Source: Anaerolineae bacterium (lineage in GTDB: Bacteria; Chloroflexota; Anaerolineae; JAFGEY01). Taken from it: a DNA stretch of 7,274 nucleotides. The position numbers and the translations under genes were made by a program. The notes under the pieces are model-generated. The model made no database searches, had not been told where the DNA came from, and worked only from the letters and a program-made list of their open reading frames with translations. Every line of letters begins with the position of its first letter. The first letter of the stretch is position 1. Shown piece by piece: positions 1 to 5,702 of the stretch. The stretch covers positions 1 through 7,274 of the forward strand of contig JAFGEY010000563.1 in the NCBI GenBank assembly GCA_016931365.1, in the 5' to 3' direction.

Positions 1-2
1 CG

Positions 3-986
3 CATCGCAACCTGGTCGCCGGCGGCGTCGAGCCGGCGCGGCCTTTTCGCATGTTCGGTCACGAGTTGTATCGCGAGCGAGGCGGGGTCAGGTACATCGC
101 GTCGCGATACGGCGAGCTGTACCCGCTCGACAAAGCGCCGGGCACGTATCGCATCGTCGTCTTGGGCGGCTCGACCACCGAGAACAAGCACACCTATGAG
201 CTGAAAGGGTATCACTGTCCGCTGCTGGTGCAGCAGCAGTTGCGCGAACAACTGGGCCGCGATGACATCGAGGCGATCAACATCGCCAATTCTGCGTATG
301 CGACGCCGCACGCGTTGATTTTGCTCGAACTCGACGTGCTTTCCTGGCAGCCGGATTTGATTGTTGTCAGCCACAACGTCAACGATCTGCTGGCGGCTTA
401 TTGGCCCAACCCGACTTTTGACTATGCCAACAAGTACAGCCATCCTTTTTACGGCGTGCCGGACATCGAACACATTTATACCCCGGCGAACATCGTCTTT
501 CAGCACAGCCAGCTCTACTGGGTCGTGCGCGATGGCGTCGAGCAACTGACCGCGTCGGGCGAGTGGCCGCCCTTGCAGCGCCGGTCGTATGGCAGCGAAC
601 CGCCCGCGCTGGTCGCCGGAGCTTTTGAGCGCAACCTGCGCTCGATCGTCGCCCTGGCCCAGGCTAACGGAATCGACGTGCTACTGGGCACGCAGCCGCT
701 TCAGCCGAGCGAGCCGTATTTCCTGCGCCACATGGCCTACAAATCGTACAACGACGTGGTCGTTTACCCCGAGCACGATGAATTTGTGCAGCATCACCGC
801 GCGTTCAACGAGATCATTCGCCGGGTGGCGCGGGAGACGGGCGTCTACCTGGCCGACAACGATCCGGTGCTGAACGGTGAGGAACGCTATTTCATCGACT
901 TTGTGCATTACACGCCGCTGGGCGTGACCCGGCTGGCCGAAAATGTGACAGATGTGATCGTCGAGCAGGGGATTGTGGACAAGTAG
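3..986 (+). CDS. SGNH/GDSL-type hydrolase, 5' end outside the window
   Basis: The frame is open to the left edge, so the true start is upstream. An ATG at 51 exists, but the 16 codons before it read like normal protein and I see no Shine-Dalgarno for it. Numbering from that ATG, the SGNH blocks are in order: block I as VLGGSTTE (nucleophile Ser41), block II-like NIANSAYA (Asn80), block III as SHNVND (Asn111), and the terminal DFVH dyad (Asp283, His286). Members of this superfamily are Ser-His esterases or acyltransferases acting on acylated sugars, lipids or polysaccharides. Proteins with this N-terminal lead-in often have a membrane anchor upstream, which cannot be seen here. The substrate cannot be predicted. 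All catalytic positions are present, so it is probably active. The superfamily call is firm; the role is open. The stop is TAG, followed 25 nt later by the MNT gene, so the two may be cotranscribed. Confidence 0.85.
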   Translation, partial: HRNLVAGGVEPARPFRMFGHELYRERGGVRYIASRYGELYPLDKAPGTYRIVVLGGSTTENKHTYELKGYHCPLLVQQQLREQLGRDDIEAINIANSAYATPHALILLELDVLSWQPDLIVVSHNVNDLLAAYWPNPTFDYANKYSHPFYGVPDIEHIYTPANIVFQHSQLYWVVRDGVEQLTASGEWPPLQRRSYGSEPPALVAGAFERNLRSIVALAQANGIDVLLGTQPLQPSEPYFLRHMAYKSYNDVVVYPEHDEFVQHHRAFNEIIRRVARETGVYLADNDPVLNGEERYFIDFVHYTPLGVTRLAENVTDVIVEQGIVDK

Positions 987-1011
987 GAGGAACGCAAGAA
1001 AGGGTACGAGT

Positions 1012-1323
1012 ATGCGGCTAGAGATCGAAGACTATCAGGCCGAGTTGATTGAATTGTGCGAAGCGTTTGGCGTCAGGCGGTTGGAGATATTCGGGTCTGC
1101 GTCACGGGGCGATTTCGATTTCGGCCAGAGCGACATCGATTTTTTGGTCGAATTGGCCCCGCATGCGCTCGGTCCGTTTGAGCAGTATTTTGGGCTGAAA
1201 GAGGCCCTGGAACAGCTTTTCGGGCGATCGGTCGATCTGGTCGAGGAAAAGGCGATCAAGAATCCCTATTTCAAGCAGGCCATTGCGCAGGACAGGAGCC
1301 TGGTGTATGGAACTGGAAGCTAA
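1012..1323 (+). CDS. MNT-domain nucleotidyltransferase (MntA-type antitoxin)
   Basis: This 103-residue protein is nearly a bare minimal nucleotidyltransferase domain. It has the signature GSASRG (residues 28-33), the metal-binding pair in SDIDFLV (Asp41, Asp43), and a third acidic strand SVDLVEE (Asp75). The C-terminal NPYFKQAI motif is usual for solo MNT proteins paired with HepT (DUF86). In characterised HepT-MntA pairs, MntA AMPylates and silences the HepT RNase toxin. I chose ATG 1012 over ATG 973 because the latter lies inside the SGNH gene, its extra 13 residues do not look like the family, and AAAGGG (999-1004) sits 7 nt before 1012. Length and motifs indicate an intact protein. The unusual point is the missing partner: downstream there is only a seven-codon stub and then AT-rich DNA. 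It is an orphan antitoxin, or it serves a toxin elsewhere. Confidence 0.88.
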   Translation: MRLEIEDYQAELIELCEAFGVRRLEIFGSASRGDFDFGQSDIDFLVELAPHALGPFEQYFGLKEALEQLFGRSVDLVEEKAIKNPYFKQAIAQDRSLVYGTGS

Positions 1324-1330
1324 AAGCTGA
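1307..1330 (+). pseudogene. Possible HepT (DUF86) toxin gene stub, truncated after the first codons
   Basis: An ATG at 1307 overlaps the MNT gene by 17 nt in another frame and has AGGAG (1294-1298) 8 nt upstream. It reads M-E-L-E-A-K-S and then TGA. HepT proteins next to MNT genes commonly begin with a short charged stretch such as 'M..EA+KYL.DI', and their start often overlaps the MNT 3' end. Position, ribosome site and first residues therefore fit a HepT gene whose body was removed where the AT-rich segment begins. With only six informative residues this is inference; chance cannot be excluded. Confidence 0.4.
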
Positions 1331-1341
1331 CCTATAGACAC

Positions 1342-1383
1342 TTGATAACATCGTCAAATATAGCATATCCCGAGCAAGAGGGG
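1342..1383 (+). promoter_or_regulatory. Weak candidate promoter and ribosome site for the AT-rich gene
   Basis: TTGATA (1342-1347) resembles a -35 box. TATCCC (1366-1371, 18-nt spacing) is a poor -10, and the better TATAGC (1359-1364) is spaced too closely at 11 nt. GAGGGG (1378-1383) lies 9 nt before the ATG at 1393 and is a good Shine-Dalgarno. The ribosome site is convincing; the promoter is only suggestive. Confidence 0.25.
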
Positions 1384-1392
1384 TAGACAAAA

Positions 1393-2451
1393 ATGGCAAC
1401 ATCTTTGAGGGAACTTACAACAAGTGAGGATAGAAGCCAAAGTCCATATCATCATATAGATCCTGGTTTTATCAATTATCGTGAATGCTACACCTTGTTG
1501 GGAAGTCGGGGCGTTAGTTTCTTTGAACAGTATCGACGACCAGGCGATGACCATTTTGTCAGGCTTTACAATAATCGTTTGATGGTTGACTTGCTGCTAA
1601 AACTATGCAAAGAAGCCAACATTGAGACTCTGGGCGAAATTCTTAATCGGCCTCGTGAGGGAATGTTTTTTTCCAGTACTGAACTCCTTGAGGGAAATGA
1701 CGATGTCTATGAAAAGAAAAGGATAAGGAATCGTATCTTGCTTCCGTACAATTATGACAAAGAGGTATATCTTGAGTTTAGCACAATGCATTTTGTTGCT
1801 GAAACGGGTCGAACTGAACAATGTGACGAACAATTAGTGTCAGTGATTGGAAAAATAAGAAAAGTCAGTGAGCGGGAAGTCATAGCTTATCCCCTCATTA
1901 TGGGTGCTCCTTCCTTTGATCATCCTCTAAACAAAGACATATCAGTAAGTGTCGATTTGATGTGGTACGGCTATGACTGGTACGAGATTTTTCCGGAGGA
2001 TATTAGGGAATTTGCACTGTGTAAAGATGTAGTTGTTGAGACGGCTGATGAGTGGGTCAATTATATGCAACAACTCCCCGAAAGAGAAGTAAAGGAAAGA
2101 TTAGGTGCAATCCTTTCAGACTCTGTAAACAAAGATTGGGGAGGAGAGCAAGCAGACCATATGGCAACAATTCATTTTGGCGATAGACAAGCAAATGCTG
2201 CTTTTCTGTTGAAAGGGCCGGCATACTTTCGTGAGATGACACCAAGCATGCTGGGGAAAAATGGCGATCAGATTTACCGATTGGCTCAAATGCCAGTCCA
2301 GGTATTGATAGTACAGCACTGTCACAATATAGGACCGGCAGTGCGAGCTACTTTGAGAGCCTTTGCAGTTGCACCGCATAGTCCACGATGGTATTGCCTG
2401 ATTGACGGAAAATATACATATCGCATCTTAAAAGCTTATGAAAAATTGTAA
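1393..2451 (+). CDS. Uncharacterised 352-residue protein, possibly defence- or nuclease-related
   Basis: I do not recognise a named family. The start is well fixed: a TAG in the same frame lies at 1384-1386 and GAGGGG is 9 nt upstream. The protein is soluble, with no signal peptide or membrane helix. The N-terminal half (residues 1-180) is mixed and charged. A middle segment has WYGYDWYEIFPEDI (191-204). The C-terminal third looks most conserved: DWGGEQADH (248-256), AAFLLKG (269-275), LGKNGDQIYRL (287-297), VQH (307-309), CLIDGKYT (335-342). The order acidic/GE..D, strand, FLLK, then Q on a later element loosely recalls restriction-endonuclease-like folds, but the acidic residue expected two before the lysine is Leu272, so a PD-(D/E)XK call is not secure. 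Low GC, lone position and the broken toxin gene beside it suggest horizontal transfer. It is a complete open frame and presumably expressed; its function is unknown. Confidence 0.75.
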   Translation: MATSLRELTTSEDRSQSPYHHIDPGFINYRECYTLLGSRGVSFFEQYRRPGDDHFVRLYNNRLMVDLLLKLCKEANIETLGEILNRPREGMFFSSTELLEGNDDVYEKKRIRNRILLPYNYDKEVYLEFSTMHFVAETGRTEQCDEQLVSVIGKIRKVSEREVIAYPLIMGAPSFDHPLNKDISVSVDLMWYGYDWYEIFPEDIREFALCKDVVVETADEWVNYMQQLPEREVKERLGAILSDSVNKDWGGEQADHMATIHFGDRQANAAFLLKGPAYFREMTPSMLGKNGDQIYRLAQMPVQVLIVQHCHNIGPAVRATLRAFAVAPHSPRWYCLIDGKYTYRILKAYEKL

Positions 2452-2452
2452 A

Positions 2453-2780
2453 CTGCTATTCTCGAAGCAGGAGGCTGTTGCCGCTGTTCCTCTTTTGCAG
2501 CAGGCTTTTCGGCAGTGGAACTCATCCTACATAAATGAACATTGATTACATTTCTTCGACAAAATTAGGCAAACCATCGCGGCCATTGCCAGTTTGGGCA
2601 TTAGCGGTGGGATCATTGCGCTGTCCATTTTCGCTGTCCGGCCTGTTGGCGTGTGGAAATACGAAACTCTCGCGGCCCTTTTCGGCGGGGTAGGGCTGCT
2701 GCTCATTGTCTGGCACCTGTCGACCGAGCAGTTCGAACGAGGATGGGTCGGTCTTGAGTTGCTCAAAAAAGGTTCAATGT
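2453..2780 (+). pseudogene. Probable remnant of a small membrane protein gene, interrupted by TGA
   Basis: This 378-nt gap (2452-2829) has no convincing intact gene. One frame reads like protein on both sides of a TGA at 2543-2545. Before it is an amphipathic stretch ending in LLQQAFRQWNSSYINEH; after it come FFDKIRQTIAAIA and two hydrophobic segments, ISGGIIALSIFAV and LAALFGGVGLLLIVW, followed by a charged tail to about KKGS. The frame opens at an ATG (2438) overlapping the previous gene's end, without a Shine-Dalgarno. The only start for the second half is a TTG at 2594, also without a ribosome site and cutting into the first hydrophobic segment. TGA is the normal stop of two genes here, so recoding is unlikely. 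A decayed gene is the simplest reading. I do not recognise the parent family. Confidence 0.35.
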
Positions 2781-2813
2781 TATGCCGCGCCGACGGTCTC
2801 CTCCGGCATAGCA
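2778..2813 (+). promoter_or_regulatory. Inverted repeat / hairpin ahead of the ABC exporter operon
   Basis: TATGCCG (2781-2787) and CGGCATA (2804-2810) are perfect inverted copies. The pairing extends outward by three more pairs, one of them G-U in RNA, to a 10-bp stem with a 16-nt loop. The repeat ends 5 nt before the Shine-Dalgarno (GGAGAG, 2819-2824) of the ATPase gene. The two half-sites are centred 23 bp apart, about two helical turns, which suits a dimeric repressor operator as well as an mRNA hairpin. No U-tract follows, so it is not a classical terminator. Confidence 0.45.
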
Positions 2814-2829
2814 ACGACGGAGAGTGTTC

Positions 2830-3795
2830 ATGGCTTCAATCGCTGCAATTCAATTGGACGGACTGAGCAAAACCTACCGCCAGCGCAACGGCCAGCCGAT
2901 CCCGGCCGTGCGCGAGGTCAGCCTGACCGTGCCGGCCGGGCAGATGTTTGGCTTTCTCGGCCCCAACGGCGCGGGCAAAACGACGACGATCAAGATGCTC
3001 TGCGCCCTGGTCAGGCCGACCGCCGGGCGGGCCTTGGTCAATGGCCTGGATGTGTGGCGCCGGCGCGGCGCGGCGATGCGCCAAGTCGGGGCGGTGCTGG
3101 AGGGCACGCGCAACGTCTACTGGACGCTGTCGTCGTGGGACAACCTGATCTATTTCGGCAATCTCAAGGGGCTGGCCGGCAAGGCGTTGCACGCTCGCGC
3201 CGAAGCACTGCTGCGCGAACTCGAGCTGTGGGATCGCCGCAATGACCTGGTGCGCACCTTTTCGCGCGGGATGCAACAAAAGGTGGCCATCGCCTGCGCG
3301 CTGATCGCCGATCCGCCCATTTTGCTGCTCGACGAGCCGACGCTGGGCCTCGATGTCCAATCGGCGCGCACGGTGGAGGCGCTGATCAAACGGCTGGTGC
3401 AGGAGCAGCACAAGACGGTGGTGCTGACCACGCACCAGCTTGACATGGCCGAAGAGTTGTGCGACCGGGTGGCGATCATCAGCAAGGGGCGGATCATCGC
3501 TGACCAATCGGTCGATGAGCTGATCGACCTGTTCAGCAGTGAGTATTACGAGATCAAGGTGCAGGGCTGTCTGCCCGAGGGAGTCGAACCGGCCTTTGCG
3601 GGATTTACGGTTGCTGTGGAAGACGAGGATACGGTGCTTGTGGGGCCGATCGCCGATCAGGATGCGCTCTATGGCGTGTTGAACCGGCTGCACGAATTGG
3701 GGCTGCATCTGCTCTCGGCCCGGCTAGCCGAACCGGACCTGGAAGAGGTGTTCGTGCGCATGCTCGACACCGACGCCCGGGGAGGCGCACAATGA
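2830..3795 (+). CDS. ABC-2 type exporter, ATP-binding subunit
   Basis: This cytoplasmic ATPase powers the membrane partner encoded next. Numbering from ATG 2830: Walker A GPNGAGKT (44-51), a Q-loop segment VGAVLEGTRNVYW with Glu91 where Gln is usual, signature FSRGMQQ (144-150) instead of LSGGQ, Walker B ILLLDEP (164-170) followed by D-loop GLD, and H-loop His202. At 321 residues it is about 80 longer than the bare domain. The C-terminal extension (about 235-321) ends in EPDLEEVFVRML, typical of the DrrA/NatA/CcmA-like group that pairs with ABC-2 permeases. A GTG at 2824 is in frame, but GGAGAG (2819-2824) overlaps it and is properly spaced (5 nt) for ATG 2830. The stop overlaps the permease start (ATGA), so the two are translationally coupled. 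Substrate is unknown; drugs, lipids, polysaccharides or peptides are all possible. Confidence 0.93.
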   Translation: MASIAAIQLDGLSKTYRQRNGQPIPAVREVSLTVPAGQMFGFLGPNGAGKTTTIKMLCALVRPTAGRALVNGLDVWRRRGAAMRQVGAVLEGTRNVYWTLSSWDNLIYFGNLKGLAGKALHARAEALLRELELWDRRNDLVRTFSRGMQQKVAIACALIADPPILLLDEPTLGLDVQSARTVEALIKRLVQEQHKTVVLTTHQLDMAEELCDRVAIISKGRIIADQSVDELIDLFSSEYYEIKVQGCLPEGVEPAFAGFTVAVEDEDTVLVGPIADQDALYGVLNRLHELGLHLLSARLAEPDLEEVFVRMLDTDARGGAQ

Positions 3796-4580
3796 AAGCG
3801 CTGATCGTCACCTTTTTTGGCGAAGTTCGCAAGGGGCTGCTCATTTCGTGGACCTACCGGGCCAACACCCTGGTTTCGCTGCTTACCATCGGGTTTGTGT
3901 TTCTGGCCATCGGCTTTTTGATAGGCGATGGCCAGCTCGATCCGGCCCGACTCAGCTCGATGTTTATGGGCTACCTGACCTGGTTCTATGCCCTCAGTGC
4001 GATCAGCGACCTGTCCTGGGGCATTCGCGGCGAGATCAACGCAGGGACGTTGGAGCAGATGTCGATGAGCACGTCGCCGATTGGCGTGGTGCTGTTGGGG
4101 CGCTCTTTTGCCAACCTGATGATCACCACGGTGCAGATTCTGATCCAGAGCCTGGCGATGTCATGGCTGGTTGGCATCCGTTTGCCGATGACCTGGACGG
4201 GTGTGTTGATCTTGGCCGTCACCCTGATCGGCGTGTACGGCTTTGGCTTTATGTTGGCCGGGGCGACGTTGGTTTTCAAGCAGGTGGAATCCTTTTCCAA
4301 CCTCTTTCAGAACATTTTGATGTTTATGAACGGCACCCTGCTGCCGGTAGCGTTGATGCCCGGCTGGCTGGCGGCGATCTCGTACACCTTGCCCACCACG
4401 CAGGGCGTGGTTGTGCTGCGGCGGGTCGTGCTCAACGGGCAGTCGCTGCTGGCAGTGTGGCAGGATGGCAACCTACTTTGGCTGATCGTCCACTCGGCAA
4501 TCTATTTTGCCGCCGGTTGGATGATCTTTGTTTATTGCGAGCGAGTGGCCAAGGCACGCGGGTCACTCGGTCAATATTGA
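3792..4580 (+). CDS. ABC-2 type exporter, permease subunit
   Basis: This 262-residue inner-membrane protein forms the export channel with the preceding ATPase, probably as a homodimer. Six hydrophobic segments are visible at about 25-44, 56-76, 102-127, 136-161, 170-197 and 227-247. The cytoplasmic loop after helix 2 holds RGEINAGTLEQM (79-90), the 'E...GTLE' coupling element typical of ABC-2 permeases. The short charged N-terminus and Arg/Lys-containing C-terminus fit a cytoplasmic location of both ends. ATG 3792 overlaps the ATPase stop and is preceded by GGGAGG, so the start is secure. Spacing to the methyltransferase is 41 nt with no terminator visible, so transcription probably continues. 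Family assignment is good; substrate cannot be read from the sequence. Confidence 0.9.
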   Translation: MKALIVTFFGEVRKGLLISWTYRANTLVSLLTIGFVFLAIGFLIGDGQLDPARLSSMFMGYLTWFYALSAISDLSWGIRGEINAGTLEQMSMSTSPIGVVLLGRSFANLMITTVQILIQSLAMSWLVGIRLPMTWTGVLILAVTLIGVYGFGFMLAGATLVFKQVESFSNLFQNILMFMNGTLLPVALMPGWLAAISYTLPTTQGVVVLRRVVLNGQSLLAVWQDGNLLWLIVHSAIYFAAGWMIFVYCERVAKARGSLGQY

Positions 4581-4621
4581 CCGATGCGATACTAAAAAGG
4601 TGAATCATTCAGGGGAAAACG

Positions 4622-5245
4622 ATGGGCAGCGAACAGCTACAGCGCTACTTTTGGCACTCGGTGTACGACAAATTGTCGCTGCTCTACGATGGCGTAGATT
4701 GGTTTACCGGCAACGCCACGCATCGTCTTCGGCTGCGTGTGTGGCCCTACCTGCCCCCGGCCGGCAGCCGCGTGCTGGAGATCGGCTTTGGCAGCGGCCG
4801 GCTGCACCTTCAACTGGCCGAATCGTTCGTGATGTCCGGGCTGGACCTGGCTGCGGGAATGGTGCGGCTGACCCGGCGCCGATTGGCGGCGCGCGATCTC
4901 GCTTCGACGCTGTGCTGCGCCAGCGCTTGTGCTTTGCCCTGGCCGGACGGCTATTTCGACGCGGTGATCGCCACTTTTGCCTTGAGCGCCATCCCCGATG
5001 CGGAGCGGGCCATGGATGAGATGGTGCGCGTGATCGGTTCCAGCGGCAAGGTGATCCTTGTTGACGCGGGGGAGGCGGCGGATGGGAACGCGATGGTGCA
5101 TTTCCTGGCCCGTTTGTGGGAGCAACTCGGCGATTATATACGCGACGAGGCGCCCCTGATGGAGTCGCGCGGGCTGCGTGTCGTGCGCAAAGAATATGGC
5201 CCGTGGGGCTGCGTGCATATCGTCGTTGGAACGAAATCAACATAA
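4622..5245 (+). CDS. Class I SAM-dependent methyltransferase (UbiE/methyltransferase-11-like)
   Basis: A 207-residue soluble enzyme with a Rossmann-type SAM fold. Motif I is VLEIGFGSGR (51-60). The acidic end of strand 2 is SGLDLA (72-77), with Asp75 expected to bind the SAM ribose. Motif II/post-II is ALPWPDGYFDAVIATFAL (104-121), and motif III is GSSGKVILVDAG (139-150). The N-terminal WHSVYDKLSLLYDG resembles the 'YD.....YD' lead of UbiE/MenG-type small-molecule methyltransferases. No RNA- or protein-substrate domain is attached, so a small lipid or metabolite substrate is likely but unproven. AGGGG (4611-4615) lies 6 nt before the ATG. It sits 41 nt after the permease gene and 21 nt before the VOC gene, which suggests one transcript. 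Confidence 0.88.
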   Translation: MGSEQLQRYFWHSVYDKLSLLYDGVDWFTGNATHRLRLRVWPYLPPAGSRVLEIGFGSGRLHLQLAESFVMSGLDLAAGMVRLTRRRLAARDLASTLCCASACALPWPDGYFDAVIATFALSAIPDAERAMDEMVRVIGSSGKVILVDAGEAADGNAMVHFLARLWEQLGDYIRDEAPLMESRGLRVVRKEYGPWGCVHIVVGTKST

Positions 5246-5275
5246 AAATGATGAAAGGAAAACAAAATGATGAAA
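5245..5275 (+). repeat. 12-nt direct repeat spanning the VOC gene start
   Basis: AAAATGATGAAA occurs at 5245-5256 and again at 5264-5275. The second copy contains the tandem ATG ATG of the VOC gene. The first contains an ATG pair 19 nt upstream in another frame, plus the AAAGGA (5254-5259) that serves as ribosome site. A local duplication may have produced the site, leaving an out-of-frame decoy start. Confidence 0.6.
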
Positions 5276-5653
5276 TTCGAGCATCTGGCGATCAATGTCC
5301 CCGATGCGGCGGCAATGGCCCACTGGTACGTCGAGCAGTGCGAGATGCAGGTCGTCCGCGGATTGGAGCGCCCGCCCTTCACCCACTTTTTGGCCGACTC
5401 AACCGGACGGACGGTGCTGGAATTGTACAGCAATCCGGTCGCACCGGTGCCCGATTACGCCGCGCAGCACCCGCTTTACTTGCATGTCGCTTTTGCTGTG
5501 GGTGACATCATTTCCATCAAGGAGCACTTGATCGCTGCCGGGGCGACCGTCTTTAGCGACGATCACCTCGACGACGGCACGCATCTGATGATGCTGCGCG
5601 ACCCGTGGGGCGTGGCGCTGCAACTCTGTCAGCGTTCGACGCCGCTGCCGTAG
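5267..5653 (+). CDS. VOC-superfamily protein (glyoxalase/bleomycin-resistance fold)
   Basis: A 128-residue protein, the usual size for a single two-module VOC protein that works as a dimer. The two beta-alpha-beta-beta-beta modules start at FEHLAINV (4-11) and YLHVAFAV (71-78). Expected metal-ligand positions are His6, Glu52 (in VLELYS), His73 and Gln119 (in GVALQL). The last is Gln rather than the common Glu, but a metal site remains plausible. Family members include glyoxalase I, extradiol dioxygenases, fosfomycin-modifying enzymes and drug-sequestering proteins; nothing here picks one. The start is ATG 5267 with AAAGGA 7 nt upstream; a second ATG follows at once and could also serve. It lies between the methyltransferase and MraY-like genes in the same orientation. 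Confidence 0.87.
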   Translation: MMKFEHLAINVPDAAAMAHWYVEQCEMQVVRGLERPPFTHFLADSTGRTVLELYSNPVAPVPDYAAQHPLYLHVAFAVGDIISIKEHLIAAGATVFSDDHLDDGTHLMMLRDPWGVALQLCQRSTPLP

Positions 5654-5685
5654 TGCATCCGCATTCAGGTCCATTTATTCGGGTT

Positions 5686-5702
5686 AGGAGGAGGGCACAT
5701 TG
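5686..5702 (+). promoter_or_regulatory. Strong Shine-Dalgarno deciding a TTG start
   Basis: AGGAGGAGGG (5686-5695) lies directly before TTG 5700, with 8 nt between the first AGGAGG and the TTG. A TAG in the same frame at 5685-5687 rules out any earlier start, and the first internal Met is residue 103, inside the conserved protein. TTG is therefore the start. Confidence 0.8.

Larger units (their letters stand above)
1327..2560. other. AT-rich island, probably acquired DNA
   Basis: Composition changes sharply. I counted 21 G/C of 60 in 1441-1500 and 26 of 60 in 2041-2100, against 41 of 60 in 3181-3240. Codon use follows, with many A/T-ending codons in the single large gene. The left edge coincides with the break in the putative HepT gene. 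The right edge is blurred, since composition rises again between about 2460 and 2600. I found no transposase, integrase, convincing terminal inverted repeat or target-site duplication, so the mechanism of entry is unknown. Boundaries are approximate. Confidence 0.6.

Noticed and set aside
2453..2470. CTGCT/AGCAG hairpin after the AT-rich gene as a terminator
   Set aside because: Only 5 bp with an 8-nt loop and no following T-tract; too weak to call.
1321..2560. Insertion sequence or integrated element with terminal repeats
   Set aside because: I searched both edges of the AT-rich segment by eye and found no transposase, integrase, convincing inverted ends or target duplication.
2594..2866. 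TTG-initiated 90-codon frame as an intact gene
   Set aside because: No Shine-Dalgarno, the start cuts into a hydrophobic segment, the protein-like frame extends upstream past a stop, and the tail runs through the inverted repeat into the ATPase gene. Treated as part of a remnant instead.
2836..3708. Long minus-strand open frame (290 codons) opposite the ABC ATPase
   Set aside because: Its translation is rich in His, Arg, Gln and Pro with no recognisable motif. It is the antisense shadow of a GC-rich gene with perfect ABC motifs.
3848..4603. Plus-strand open frame of 251 codons inside the permease gene
   Set aside because: It is an alternative frame of a clear six-helix ABC-2 permease; the translation lacks domain character.
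4637..5218. Minus-strand open frame opposite the methyltransferase
   Set aside because: Antisense shadow: no motif, no start signal, composition typical of GC-rich antisense reading.
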